A stretch of DNA of 64,000 bases from NCBI RefSeq assembly GCF_018139145.2, contig NC_059471.1, positions 97,838,914 to 97,902,913 of the forward strand, in the 5' to 3' direction. The position numbers and the translations under genes were made by a program. The stretch's first letter is position 1. Each line of letters begins with the position of its first letter. The notes beneath the pieces are model-generated. The model saw only the letters and a program-made list of their open reading frames with translations. It searched no databases and was not told where the DNA came from. Below, piece after piece: positions 37,601 through 51,900 of this stretch. This stretch comes from Gymnogyps californianus. Its lineage: Eukaryota; Chordata; Aves; Accipitriformes; Cathartidae.

Positions 37601-38400
37601 GTTTTCCTGAAATTCCTTAAGAGAGTTTCTTTAGAGAGAAGAGTAGTTTCTACCTGCTTGTTTTAATACAGAGACATAGGAACTTTTGTCATTATGTCAT
37701 AAGACTGAGTTTTCAGCCTTCTCCCACTCTTGCCACTGCCTTCATTAAAAAACAAAAAAGCTCTCCAATAAACCAAAACCAACCAAACAAAAAACCCACA
37801 GCCAAATTAGGACAAAAGACCCCAGTGATCCCTCAGCTCAGTGTAAAGCCAGCTATGTAAGATTTCAAATTTCTTGTCAAAAATAGTCATATCAAATCAG
37901 GCTCTGTCCCTTCTCAACTCTCTATGGTACAGCCAGGAGGAAGTTTCAGCCACTCTTGTTTTGTTTTGGTTTTGTAACCCAGCACAGGTTATGATCTACA
38001 GTAAAAAGAAATTAAAAGAGAAGAATCCTCCTGACTGTTTCACCTTTGCAGCTATAGAGAGTCATCTGCATAAAAGATTAATGGCTTAAAACTCAAAGTG
38101 CTTGTTGGTCAGATGCAGCAGCTTGGGCAACAGTTGGGCATAACAGCTCCATTTGGACGTGTCAGGTACCAGCACAGAAAAGCTGCTGCTGCTGCATTTT
38201 TGCTTCCTGTTGATAAGCAATGGGTATATTTAGGAAGGCACTGAAAAGGAGTTGAATAAATCAAAAAGCAAGAGGTTTTTTCACCTTATCTGCTTTTTTT
38301 TTTTTTTTAATGCTTGCTGGGAAGCCCAACAGCATTATCTAGATAGCATAGGGGAAATCCATGAATGAATTAATAACAACTACTGTAATTCTTAGGAGGT
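31673..38400. other. Intergenic region, first part
   Basis: This lies between the tails of WDR4 and PDE9A. It is unique-looking sequence with A- or T-rich runs (34659-34670, 36540-36590, 37740-37800, 38288-38305). No open frame with recognisable protein content is present. Confidence 0.7.
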
Positions 38401-41400
38401 TCCCAGTTCACTTATTGCCCTGTGACCTCACGTGGGGCTTTGCTGGCACCACATAGGCAATGCCCTGTCTCGCTCCTTGCCTGCCTTGTGCCACCCTGCC
38501 CTGGCACCTGTCTTTCCCCACACTGGTTATGGAGGTGGCAAGGTTGGGGGACCCAGTCTGTGGCTGGGCCTCTCGCTACGTCCCCTTCTGGGAATGCACG
38601 GCACAGCGAGAGCCGCTCTCCTCACCTGCTGGGCATGGGAGGGAGGCTCGTGTGCCTGCTGAGGGATGCAGGACTTTATGAGCCATCAGAGCCCTATTTC
38701 CAGCTCTCCCTCTGGCTTGATGTGTCTTCTCCTCTGCTCAATTCCCCTTCGCGCATGCCGCTTGTGCTTTGGCACAGCGCCCAGTGCTCCTGCTCCGGCC
38801 TGGCTTCTGACATCTTGTGTCACGCTGACAGAAGTGACAGCTGTCAGGCTCTCCCCACAGATGTCACTGGCATAGTATGTCTCGCTGAGCAAGGTATGCA
38901 ACTGCACCAAACAGTTCAGTAACGAGAAACGAAGAAGTTGCTCTCCTGCTGGGGCTCTCCAGGAGGTACAGTCGCCTCCCCATTCCCACACTCATCCTTC
39001 ATTGCTCGGTGAGAGATGCCACCTCTTTCTTCCACAGGCATAGTCAGGCCTGCATACCTTGTGTGCATCTCAGCTCTTTCTGTAATTGGCATCAAGAACC
39101 CAGTTGATCTTACTTGCCTGAGGATAATTAACATATGCAAAGCCTATTGGTGTTAGCCTATTTAAAAAATAACGTATTTTAAAATAAAATAACCTTTTTT
39201 TTTTTAATATAGATCACATCAAAGTTGCAAGAGATGAAGAAAGGGTCAGGAAATTGTGCTCCCTGGTAAGCAATGAGCAGCATTGCAAGCGTGGCTGCCG
39301 CTTTATTCCTGAGTGTGAGACGTTAGGGCTGAGAAGGTATTTCACCACTCAGACGTTCAGTCCTTTCTGCTGCCCTGGGGAACGGGGTGGTGGTGAGAGG
39401 ACTACCTGCTGCCCTTGCTGATCAGCTCCCCTTCATAACAGCAGGCCTGCGGGAGTGAGACTGGCAAAGGCAAACACTCCGAGACATGCCGACAAGCTCA
39501 GGGAGCTGGCTGTAGCTGGCCATCATGAGGACACAGAGAGAAGGAAGTGTTGTGACTGTGTTTCTAGCTTGCTTTTGCCATCTTTTCCTGAGCTGCGGGC
39601 AGGGGAGGCAGGCGGGCAGATAGTGTCACGGAGACTGGGAGCTGATCCCACCCTGGCCACCTCTAAGCCGTGGAGGAGTTCTGCGGAAGCAGATGCCAGA
39701 AAAGCCAACCTGCACTCGGGCTTTACTAGCAGTGCTGCTCCTGAGCTGGTCCACCCAGTTCGCAGCATCGTGCTATCTAAAGCTGCACAGCCAGTACCCA
39801 CACCCAGCTTACACTGGGCAGGCTCCCTGTTGGGACACAGCAAGCTCCTGTCTGCCTCCAACATATCATGTAGACTCAGCCCAGTCTGCTCTGGCTGAAT
39901 GAGGTCCCTCAGGGCCTCAAACCAAAGGGAGTTTAGTCCTCGTGAGCACTGACCGCTTGTTTTTAGCCCTGGCAGGAGAAAGCCAGCTCCTATGGGAAGA
40001 GACACAGCTGCACCGCCCCTGCAGCGGGTGGTACTTCAGTGAGCCCTTACTCACCCAGGAGGGGGAAAAGCATGTGAGCGTGACCCTGCGATGACATTTC
40101 TGCCCTCCTCCCTGGGCAGTAGTAGTCACTGATTTCCAGCTCACATGCCTGTGGTTAGTCAAGTGCACCCCCATTTACAGGAAAAGTCTTTCCTGGGGAG
40201 GGTAAAGGCAGCCTGGGTTTTGCCCCAGCCTGCTTTGCTTTGTCCCTGTGAGTTTGATGGGCTCTTTGCACTTAGCTGAGCTGGGCACAGTGTTCCCCAC
40301 TCAGCTCATCCACTTACAATAAAGTTATGTACTTCAGGAGGAAACCATACCTAAATTACCCTGGTTTAAAATCAACAGATAAGCTGAACATGCAGGAGTA
40401 ACACAAGGCCCAGCAAGATCTAGGGGAGGAAGGGAAAGTCTTTCTGGATCCGAGCTTTCAGCTGAGCTCCTCTGAGAAGCGAACGGATCACCTCTGTACA
40501 GAGCTATCTAGCAGGCTTCTGTCCAGGTGTAAAGGAGCTGCATCAGCCCCTGCATGCTCTGCCATGGGTTGGATTGGTGCAACCAGCAAATCTTTCCTGA
40601 ACTACAGCAGAAGAAACATGCTGTGACTATCACTGCCACAAGCCAAGCAAGAAATTTCAGCTGAAAAAATGCAAATGACTTTGCACTGGCAACTTCATTT
40701 TGGAGAAATGTAATTAGTGTTTTACTGATTGGGTTCTGCATCTCTATGACTTTCCCGACTTCTCTCTCAGATCTCTTGGTGACCAAAGATGCGCTGTGTT
40801 CACAGAGAGGTTAATGAGTAGGACCTACATGAGGAATGAGGGCGGGAGGAGTCTGCTGTCCCTGCAGAACATTCAGCATCATCAGAGTGCTGCCGTCATC
40901 TGCTCACTCATCCTAGGGCGTGTATAGCACCATTTGGATTAATTTATGTCCCATTTTGGATTAGGCTGTCCTTGAGGTAGAAACCATGCTTCTCTTTACA
41001 TTTGCAGACTGCCCAGCAATTCGGGGCTACCATGGTATGAAGTCTTCTTCCAGCAGAAAGTAATATGTGGGATTAGAAGTAAAAAGAGAATTAATGACAT
41101 CTACTCTAACTTCTCCTAGGAAGGGGAGACACCCGTTTCCATTTTATCCTTACAGATGTCTGTTTCCTGGCAGAACATGGTTGTCCCTGGAGAAAGCTGG
41201 ATGAATTTTAAACTGAGAGGCTTCCAGTGAAATGTGGCTGTTTTATGTACCCGTGTGGATAACCACTGTAGAAGTGTCCTTATTAGAGCTAGACCAAGGA
41301 AGCAGCATTTAGATTTGACAGATACAGTCTAAAATTTGAGATCAGGGTTGCAACTGAGCCAAACCCATTTGGGATGATTCGCATCGGAGACCCTCACTAG

Positions 41401-44400
41401 GATCTATGATTACTGTGAAATTGCCAACTGGTTAATCTCAACTTGGTCTAGAGGAAGAAAACACTGGGAAAAATTCATGGTGTTCTCAGCGTTGAGAGGG
41501 TAAGCATTGTCTACATCTTTAACTGTTGTGGTTTTAGTGGCCATGCAGCTTGCTTGTCTTTCTGGGGAGCTGCACCTGTGGGACCACTCAGAGCTGGAGC
41601 CTACGGGTGGCTGATGCGCATTACTTATGGAATCATATTCCTGTCAGAGATGTTTGAAGTGATAAGGGGCTTTTACAGACATATGATAGTTACAAAAGTT
41701 GTTTATTGCCAGCACCATGTAATCACAGAGAATACTGGCTATTCTCCTCCCCACCCTGCTAACTCCTTAAGGATCAGAAAATGTAAAAAATCTGCATAAT
41801 TTTCTTCTCTGAACCTCCCTTGGCAGTTCTTTAACACAATGGTTGTGCAGTTGGGAGCGAGGAGACTGATGTGGGTGTCATCCAAGGGATTTCAATGCAC
41901 TTTGCGAAAGGATAATGAAATGGCCTGCTTGGTGCAGCACGCTTCCAAAGATGGAGTCCTTTCAAATGGTTAGTCCCTTTCACCTCCGAAAAGACAGACA
42001 TCATAAATATTCTTCTAGGACATTTTGAACAGTAAGTACCAGCATGAAAAGAAATGTCAGGCTCCTATGTGTTTCCTTGTTATTATGCTGCTTTTACATA
42101 CATGAGAATACATTTAGATGGGCTAAAAAGGTGTTCTTAATGGAGTAGAGTAGATAATAATATAATTCTGAAAAAATGAGAAACTGGAGAAGATAAAAGG
42201 CTTCAGATTTGGACAATGTGGGAAATGGATGGAGCTGATGCAAGCTAATGAACCCGTATTTGGGCAGAAGAGGGTGTAATCATGTCTGATGTAAACACTA
42301 CAGCCATCATGTAGCATAAAACAGTACACCTGTTAGGCCTGTGCATCTGCCATTCTTGCATGCACTGAATGCTTAATTGGAATTTTGTCTAATGAGGCTG
42401 GTATGCAAATTTGTATGCAAATCTAACCGCTAAACCTACTTTGTTAAATGCTGTATTGCAACTTGAAAAACACACCAACAGCATGAAGGAGTTTAACTCT
42501 TGTGTCCAGGTGACCAGTGCTTCTTACTTTCTGCGTTGGTTACTTGGCACTAGTGTCCGGCACTTTGTTCCTTAGAGCCAGCACAGTCCTCAGTTTTATC
42601 CTTTACACGCAAAGCCCAGGTAAGGGGTGCCGATGTCCTGTCTCCCTCTGGCTTTGCAGTGCCAGCTCTTACCTCCACTGCCGTGGGAGATGCGTGTTGC
42701 ATGGACCCCATGCAACAGGAGGTCCTCAGGAGGGACTCCACTGCCCTTCCTGCGGCTGATACCCCCTGGTCTTAGCAGCACTGGCAGAGCAGATGTGTGC
42801 AGCCTCAAACCTGGTACCCCTTCCCCCTCTCGGAAGGCTGGGGGTGAAGCTGGGGCCGTGAGATGGGGATTTTGGGGGTGCCAGGTTTGCTCTTCCTTTT
42901 GCTATAGCTGCATCCCTGCTGCAGGGGCTAACCCTGCCCTGGCAGCTGCCAGCTTCCCTACGTGTTAGTGTTGACAGCAAGGTCACAGCCATGCTGCCAT
43001 CCCTAGCGGTATCGTGCCTTGGTCATTGCCGTGTCTACCACCCAAAAAAAGGTGAGCTGTGCAGCTGTGGTGCCTTAAGGGGGCTGGCCTTGCTGAGAGT
43101 GCAGATTGGAGGACGAGCTCCCCTTCTTGCAGACCAAAATGCTCCTGCTGTGCACTGAGGGAAATGGTAAAAGGGTTTGGCTGCTCTAATGCCTACTGTG
43201 ACTCCTCCTCCTCCTCCTCCTCTGGGCAAGGAAGGAACAGGGAGCCTCACAGCACAGAGCATCTGTAGCTATGCTGCCAGTCACCTGGCGGTAAAAATAC
43301 AGCAACCGTTGGGATAGTAGAGTAAGGGCAGCATGTGCACACATACCCGGGGCTAATCCAGGCACTTTTATCTGCTCTTGATTATCTGGCTTGTTTACAG
43401 AGAAGCTGATTTTCCAGACAACTAGTTGGAGGCACCTGCCCGCAGCTTCAGGAACACTGCACTGTGTAAATGCACGTTCGGAGGGTGAATTCTGATACAA
43501 CTTACGGTGGTGAAACTAACTTTTTACTGAGCTCTAAACAAAACAGAGCTTAAAAAAGAAATTTAAAAAAATCAGGCAAACTCTATCTGGCAAACAGGCT
43601 TTGATTTTGACCCCACTGTATGGAGAGCAAATCCTCCTGTGCAGCGCAGGATTCACTTCTTTTTTGAAAGAATGTCCCGGGGTTGTTATTCTCTTTTACA
43701 GTCTGCAAACACCATTCTTACTCTGCAAACTTTCAGTTCCTCTTATAAGTCACGCCACCGAATCCCCCTCCGTGTGCAATGTGTCTTTCAAGATGATTAT
43801 TGTCTCCCTAGTTAAATTTTAACAACTGGGATGAGAAAAGACCTTTGTCCTAGAGATAAATTCAAAGGTGTTATAAGGTTATTACACTGGAAATAATGGA
43901 TTTAATCTCAGTTTTGAAAAAAGTAAGCCTCCTGAGTTAGTCTGCATAGTTGATGTTTGAAAGAAAGGGCTCTACCATACTAATTGGTGCAAACTTTTTA
44001 TATTAATCAGCTTGTAACCTTTTCAATTTAGTTTTATGTATTTTCATGCAAAACACACATGTTGAGCCTCAATTCTGTACAACACCTAAATGAAGCTATA
44101 TGAATGCCTATAATTCAGTGCACTTCAAAACTGTGGGTGCCACTCTCTGTCTGTTCACAATTTTCCCCTTAGTCAAAACAGTTACATAAATACATAAATA
44201 AAATAACATGTATGCATAGGAATGCATTTTTGCTGCTTTTTAAATGTACTTGCCAGCAGATGAAGCAGGATGACCTGTCATAGCCCAGTCTCTCATGAAG
44301 GTGCTTAGCACCGTGCAGAGATCGGGCAGCAGCTGATGCTTTCTGCATGGGTGGAAATGGCAATGTGAAGCACAGGTCAATGAATAAATCACCGTACAGG

Positions 44401-44880
44401 ATGAATAAATGAAACAGCTGGTAGGACAAAATGAAACACTATAAATAAAGGGGAGATTCCTGTACTTTTTGTCCACTGAAGTCCTACAAACCAGGATCTC
44501 CCTGGACGCAAGCTGCCTTCTAGATGGAGACGAAACTTGCCACCCTTCTCCAGCAGAGCGTGGCCAGCCTCCGGTGCCCCTGGGTGACACAGCCTTGGCT
44601 CACCTTCCCTAAAATGAGTGGCGTGTCCTCTGCAAGCAAAGGAGCTAGGACGTGTCACTGTAGCTGGAGATCTGCCCTTGGCAGCGCACATGGTAGCCAG
44701 CATGACAAGGAGGATCAAAGTCTTGAGTGAGGGGAAAAAAAAATACAGCCTGGAAGAAATGAAATTGTCATTTATGACACGCACATCGCCCTGGTGAACT
44801 TTCTGAAGTACACGGTGTTTTAGACTTGTTATCCTATAACCTTTAGGAACACATTATTCAGCTCTTCCCTGAGATAAGCA
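38401..44880. other. Intergenic region, middle part
   Basis: This contains a moderately GC-rich patch (38420-38990) with a 166-codon open frame that I reject as chance. It also has a tandem POU-octamer site (42403-42422) and a short CTC trinucleotide repeat (about 43201-43222). AATAAA occurs at 40318-40323 without an associated gene. Confidence 0.65.
42403..42422. promoter_or_regulatory. Tandem POU octamer motifs (ATGCAAAT twice)
   Basis: Two exact copies of ATGCAAAT lie at 42403-42410 and 42415-42422, on the same strand with a 12-base period. Homeodomain-like cores (TTAATTGG, TAATGA) lie 10-30 bases upstream. Octamers bind POU-domain factors. An enhancer role is inferred from motif clustering only. 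Confidence 0.4.
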
Positions 44881-45930
44881 GCTATCTCCCTGCAGCCGAA
44901 CCCTGCCGGCCAGCCCTGGCTGCACCGTGCGAGTCCCAGCGCCCTGGACGTCGCTGGGAAGCAGTGGGGGGGTGGGTGCCAGTGGGGAAGGAGGCACCGA
45001 ACTCCCGGTCCGAGTGGGGTTTGGGCCCACCAGTGCCTGTCCCAGGCTCTTCCCTGCTTTCTGGGGTGTGCTGGCCTCCTCTCGGGTGCAAGGCGCTTTT
45101 ACCCGCTGCCCACACAGTTCCCTCGTCCTGACCTCCGTCCTCTGCCCCCCGCCATCCTCCGCAAGCCCCGAGGGCGGCAGAGGAGGGATCCCAGCCACAG
45201 CCTTGGCGTTGCCTGAGGGTTGAAATCAAATTGGGCAGGTTGTGTCAAAGCAGGGCAAGGAAACGTGACGGAAAACATTTCTAATAAGGACGTTGTGGGT
45301 TGGTTCGTTGCAAGGACAATTTCGCCTACAATTAATAACATTTTTTGGAAGGGAAATAATAGCTCAAAAATGAAGCAACACACCAGCATTGCTCTGAATG
45401 TTCATTTAATTTAGCTGAGAATTTTTTAGAAAGAAAATGAAATTTCAAGCTTTCAAGTTAGTGCAGAAATTTGGAGGGGGAGGGGGACGGAGGAATTTGC
45501 TCATCAAGCTGGAAAATCTGTTATTCCTGTAACTTTTATTCCCGAAGCTGTGAGGCTGTCAGAGGCTTTTCCCCACCGCTCCCCTCCTCCCCTTCATTTA
45601 CGAAGCCGGGGGGCTGCCGGGGCAGACGTGGCTGAGGGGGAAGGCTGGGGCCGGCAGCCAAGAAACTTCCATGGCGGCCTAGAGGTGCTCTGCTCCCTCT
45701 TTCCCCACCGCTTCCTCCTGTGGGGGCTGCTGGGGTGCCTTGATGCCGGTGGCGGCTCAGGGCCTCCACCATGGCCGGCAGCCTGCTCCCTGAGGTGCCC
45801 CCGGGGGGTTCGGTGCCTGTGGTGAGAGCTGTGCTGCCACCGCCCCCGCGCTGTCTGGGCTGCTGCTGAGCCGCCCTGCACAGCGTGGGCACCGGGTCTG
45901 CCTCACCATGCTCTTTCCAGAGCCACCGAC
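44881..45930. other. GC-rich intergenic patches
   Basis: Two GC-rich, partly CpG-containing patches lie at about 44885-45215 and 45545-45910, separated by AT-rich sequence. They could be unrecognised promoters, exons of a noncoding RNA, or merely the GC-rich islands common in bird genomes. Open frames across them lack recognisable protein content. Confidence 0.45.
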
Positions 45931-48900
45931 TCGCTTGTAGGCTACGTTTATAATTAACCTACAAGAGGGGATTTCAGCCTCCGGTGCCATTTTACATGGC
46001 CCCAAATGCGAAGGCCTGACAAGGCGGCCTTTGTGTGACAGAAAGCCTGGCCGATCCCCAGGCATTGACTGCAGCAGTAGGCAAACATGGCCTCTATGTT
46101 TCCAGCACGTTGATTTGAAAAGCAGACCAAGCGCTGCAGGGCCAGATGGAAAAGCACATGAAAAAAACCCATCCAGCCCAAAAAAGAAGCTCCCCTTCAA
46201 AAAGCAACCTCAACCAGCTTCCCTGCTACGAAGGTGGAAGGAGCAGAACGGCCTCAGAGCCAACGTCCCATTCGTGTGGCTTTCACTTTGCCCGTCAGTT
46301 GCATTTACGTTGAAGTCCTTGCAGTGCTGGCCGCTGAGGGCACAAGGGCCACGGCGCTCAGAGCCCAACGCGTCCATCTCCAAAAGTCCTTTGTGGGGGA
46401 ACATTTTCACCTCTCAGATGTGGGGAGCAGGAGGGGTCAGGCAGCACACGAGCAGCTGGAGACACCATGCCAGGAGCAAGCCGTGCATACCCAAACACTA
46501 AACCTCTCCGGGAAAGCCTGAAAAAAGCCCATAATATCTGAGGCTGAAAAATTATAAGGGGATGCTATGTCCCCATAGCATGTGGTGGCCTGGCTGCCTC
46601 TCCTTCTGACTCAGCATGTTCTCCTGTTTTAGGGCAAGCCAGGGACAGGTCTGGATCTGCCTTTCCACTGAGATGCATGCGTATCTAATGGTTTATAGCT
46701 TAGTTGTCCATACACAAGCCCATTAGTTATGGGTGCTTTAGAGCATCCTTGTGTGCTATGGGGTGGCTGCAAAGCCTGGCAGCTCTCCAGTAGCACGAGT
46801 GCTGTGGGACAAGCTGGCTTCCCAGGGTTAACCCGGGGAACTATTAACTGGGCATGCTAGAAGGCATGGCTTGAGTACACAGATTTGAGGAGGATTTATC
46901 CGTTTTTGTGTTGATTTTCTTGTTGCATATTTCAGCCTGGAGCATGTCCCAGCTGTCCTGAGCCCAGAACACCATCAGCGGGCTGAGAGCAAGCTCTTTT
47001 CATCTAGAAAGAAACAGAGCTGCTCCAAGTCCCTGTCACCTTGGAGCTTCCTTTAGGGCAGAGGATCTGCCGGGTCTGTCAGCCAGGCAGTAAGTGTGCT
47101 TCCACGCAGTTTGGAAAACAGAGATTTTTCCTCAGAGACATTATAGCAAACATTGGCTGTGACAAGGCTAGTTTACACTTTCCAAACCCTTCTGGTTCTA
47201 TGTCTTGCAACAGAGCCAAGAGCGGTATTACAAAAATGTCTACAGATAGCCATTTTGCATGTGTGCCTGTGCCTGAGTACACCTGTAATTCCTGATTACA
47301 TGCCAAAATAGTCAGAAAGCTTTTTGTGTGTGTGTGAGATGATAGTGAGAAGTATGACTTCTCTCTAGCAAAGAGCCAGATCCACTACAACATGATCACG
47401 AAGAAAGAGATGTTTGACTTATTGGTTACAGCTTCTTCATTTAGGAGGACATCTAATAAGTTTTTTGGCCAGAAGTTTCTATGAAGTCGTATTTTCTGAA
47501 AATGGTAACTGTTGGTTCTTGCAGTGAGGAGCATTTTATATCCGAATACCACAAGGTGCTTTACAGAGGTGGGTGTCTCTGAAAGCAGAGGGAAACCCTG
47601 GCTTGGTGACTCACTCTAGAGGGTATTTGAAGCCAGTGGCAGATCTAGGTTTATTATTAAGACTTACTGGTCTCTTGTGCTATCATAGCACCCACCCACA
47701 GACCAGGACTCCAATGCACCAGTTTTTCAGAGTACAAGCTTTACCTCTGCCTAGGGACTCCCCTGGAGAGCTGAGAGAAAGGAGAGATCGCCCGCTGCAC
47801 TGCCATGTTGCTTAGAACAGCAGCATCCAAGCTGTTTTAAACACGCTTCAGAAGGTCTTTGCTTCACTTTGCTGGCGCTGAACAACCTTAATCGCAAGGG
47901 TGCTGCATGGCAGAGGGTTGTGCATACAGAGAGGTGGCTCATGAGGGCAGGACCTGTCTGGTGTCCTCTGGACCACAGCCTGGGGCTGGGATATGCCTGA
48001 TTCCAGAGCAAACTCTTGGAAAGTAATTTTTTTTTTATGTTGGGAGTCAGAGCAGCAGTTGGATGGCCCTACATCAGGCTGTCCTTTCACATACATCCTT
48101 CCTGCAGGGCTGGGGCTGAGTGCTCCTTTTCACTAACAGGCATGTTGCTGTGTTTTATACCCTGCCTTGCCACAGGGAAATCAAGGAGATGATAGTACGG
48201 GAAAGATGTAAATATGGGGAGATTTTGCATTAGTAGGGTAGGTGATTTGCCCCACTGTGTCTGCTCTCTCACAGAAACCTTCACAACAAAAGAGAACAAT
48301 ATGACAGGAGAATAAAAAGCAGTGTGTATGCTCTTAATACTACAAACCCGGCACAAAGGTAAGACTTGTTCTTCAGATGTTTCCAGAGAGAAGGGGCAGT
48401 CTGCAGTAAAAGCCCACTGTTTAATCAGGAAAATTGAATACTGCTTGACAGTGCTTTTCCTGATGGGCTCATACTCCACACCAGCACTCTGCTTTGCTCC
48501 CATATGGAACAGATGCTGTTATTATTGCTGCTCAGAAGCAGCACTGAGATTAACAATTTCCATGTACAGATACTTCTTTGGCATTACATAACCCGTGTGT
48601 TTAACACACACTAAATTTTCATTGCAAATTGGCTGCTGTGGGGGTATTCACATTTTTAAAAAGCTGTTTCCTTCCCAAGACATGCAGTTACATGATAGCC
48701 TTAGTTTCATCCGATTATGAAAGCCATACTAAAAAACGAAGTGAGTATAGGGCTGTGGGATCTCATTGTTTTAAAAAAATAAGAAGTAAAATCCTAGGGC
48801 TCATCATTAGTTTTCCAAGCTAAACAGCATGGAATAGTTATAAACTTGGATCACAAGTACAGGAATAGCAATGTAAGGCTGGGTTGCATGTGGCACTGTC

Positions 48901-51900
48901 ATGATGCTGAAAAGACGCATGCAACAGATCATATAAAGTTCTTTGTAAGGCACCTACTGTAAGCTGAAACAACAACACTAAGATATAATATTCACTCTTA
49001 CTCATTGGATTAGGGAGAGAAAAGATTAAATCACACTTGAGACATCTGTCTGGCTGCCTCAGAAATACTCATTTTCATGGTAAGTGTAGTTTTAAAATGT
49101 CACCCTGAAAATGTGTGACATTTTAATGGGCTGATTGCCAAGATTCTCAAATCCCTTAATTTGCATATGAATCACGGTGTCAACTATTATGGAAAAAGTA
49201 CAAAAAACTAGAATTATGAGAGAATGCCTTGCATTCCCCTTGGTTAAACATATGTTGGGAGGATTGTCTTTTAGAAATCCAATATTACAAAGGCAAATGA
49301 GATTAAAAAATGCTGTGGTATTCCCATTTATACCAATAGCTGGTTGTGATTGCATGTGTTCTTTTTTACAGCTCTCTATGAATAGCAGCCTGGATGTTGC
49401 CTGTTCTTTCAATAAGCCGCACAGCACGTTACAGCATCATGACAGTCACTAGTGCAGCCCTGAGGAAGGGCTGCATTCCCTTCTCCACGTTTCTGATGCA
49501 GCTCCAATAAAGTCAGCGGGATTTTACCAACGTCTTCTGATCATCTCTCTCCAGTAAACAGTTTTCAGGTTGCTCTTAAAAATAATGGTGCCAAAACAAG
49601 CACCAAGGGCCATCCATTCTCAAACTCCTGTGCACTTCAATTAGAGAAAGCTAAGGAGCCTGCACTATACAATTAGCTACTGTACGCCAGGGTCCATGAC
49701 TAGGCTTGTGGGAGTTAAGCGCATGCATAAATACTTGTTGGATTAGGGTTTACGGTTAGAGAAAATCCTTCCAACTGAAACAAAACTTCCTACCAGGATC
49801 TAACTCTTAAACAGTTTTAGTGGGAGGAGGGTGCAGTCAAGTTCCTACAGCAGGTTTTCTCATCTAAAGTAACTAGCTCAATACAGGACTTGGCATATAC
49901 TAAGCAATTGTTTATAGCTCCTGCACAGCACATCTGCTTTGGGAGCTGATTTGTGACGGAAATCCTCTTGAATGGAGATGCTAAATTTGATGTACTTGTG
50001 AAAAAGAAGTGAAGAATTCCACAGCAGAACAATCTGGGTCACAATGTACTTTGGATTATAAGATTTAGTACAGAAAAAAGGCCCAAACCACATAATTCAG
50101 ATCCAACTTCCAAGCATCAAAAGTTTGAGGTTAATCAAAACTAGGGTTTAGTTCATCCATTCATGAAGATGTCTGTGTAGCTTGGAGCTGACCCTGTGCT
50201 TGGATCTTCCCATCTCCCTTGGGGTCCCCCAGGACTGTTCAAATCCAAGGATCAGACCCTTTTCCAGTTTGCAGGAGAAAGCCCAAAACCACACACACAA
50301 AAAGCTGTTTAAAGGAGAAGGCAGCCCAGGCAGAAAGAGGCACGAGCAGAGAGAACTACCAGGGTCTCTGGAAATGTGCAAGCAGGAATAGGGTAGAGGG
50401 ATGAATGTTTCAAGGTAATATTGATCTCCCTGAGAGACTGGAGAATAGCTGAAGTTTTGTGCAAAAGAAAGAGACCAAACATGGGAAATGGCACTGGGGG
50501 AGAAACAAGAGTTAAGCTCAGAATTAATGTGCAGAAAAAACAGGAGAATAAATCTGAATTTCCAGAGCAGGAGGCAAGGTTTGTTGTTCCGTGGTGAGCT
50601 TGGTACTAGGCACCTGCCAGAGAGGCTGAGCTTCCTAAGGTGTTTCCTGGGTCATGGGGAGAAAGATTTGTCCCCACCTGCTCATCTCGTTTTGAAAAAC
50701 AAGCTAAGACAACGCATGCGGCTTTGGACTTTACAGAGGCATAGCACTAGTGTTACCCTTACTGCTAACACACCTAGCAAAGTTGATGGGGCAGCCTCGG
50801 GAACTGAGCCAAGGAGGACCGGGGCAACATGCATGATGCTTTGCTGGCTGCATGCCTACAGCTGCCAGTGGGGGGGATGCCAGCAAGCCAGGGTGCATGC
50901 GAATCACTGGTCTCAGCAGCCATGCCATGACAGGAACTGATCCTGTCTGCTGAAACCCCCACGGAGGGCGACCTTTGCCCAGTGGGAGGAACCAGGAGCA
51001 GGTGAGCAGCGTGGCTGTGGCTCGCCTCTCGTGGGCACGAGGAAGGGGGATTTCTTCTGGCCTTCCCTTTGGCGAGGTGGTGCACAGGAGCTGATCACAG
51101 TATTGCCCGCTGTCTGTTTGCACAACTGCAACTCCAGGCAGAGCTTGGCTCACAACCTTTACAAAGTCATCAATGGAAGTGAAGCTTGTTCGGTGTTGCG
51201 CTCATGATGCAAGTATACCACAAAAAATGTTTCCAAAGCTTCTCCTCTTAAGGAGAACTGACCCTCCCCTCTCCTTTACGGCCCCTTACCTTGTATTCAT
51301 TATGAAAGCATTTGTCTTTAGGAACAGAGACAGTTCTCACGTGAACGCATATGCAAAAGAAAACAAGTACAACACCCATTTCTGTAGAAGAATATATTAT
51401 TTAGCGGATCAGTTTAAAAGTTAAAAAAAAAAATCTGTACATCTTTGAAGGTTTTTCTTGTTGTTGCTTTTTGCATCCACAAGGATAAAAATATGCTTGC
51501 ACAGTGTTTTCAGCTTTGTGCTCCCTTCTTTGCTCGTGCTGAAGGTTCCAGTGACGCCTAGCTGTGTGACGCCACAAAGCGAACCTGCAAACTCACTAAG
51601 GTTTCTTCTGATTTCTTCTAGTGTAGAAAAAAAAAAAAAATTTGCATCCATTATGCTGGGCTTCTGAATGTACTGTGAACACTATAAAATTCAGAGAATA
51701 ATACAGAGAAATGTGTCATTAGGGCCTACTAGGCAAACAAAAATATATGCCAGGACCCCTGTCAGAATATAAGCATCTGTTAAGCTATGCTGTAATTAGC
51801 ATACTGCTGTACACATACATATAGTATCTTGACTAAAACAACTTTTTCTTGTTTTTGGATGCCAGTGGATCATTTTCCAGAAAAGGCTCCTTAGCTAAAC

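Noticed and set aside
38422..38922. A 166-codon open frame in the intergenic region
   Set aside because: It lies in a GC-rich patch with several overlapping frames of equal length. It has no conserved motif and no sign of splicing.
50488..50940. A 150-codon plus-strand open frame
   Set aside because: It has no recognisable domain, and competing frames of similar length cover the same stretch on the minus strand.
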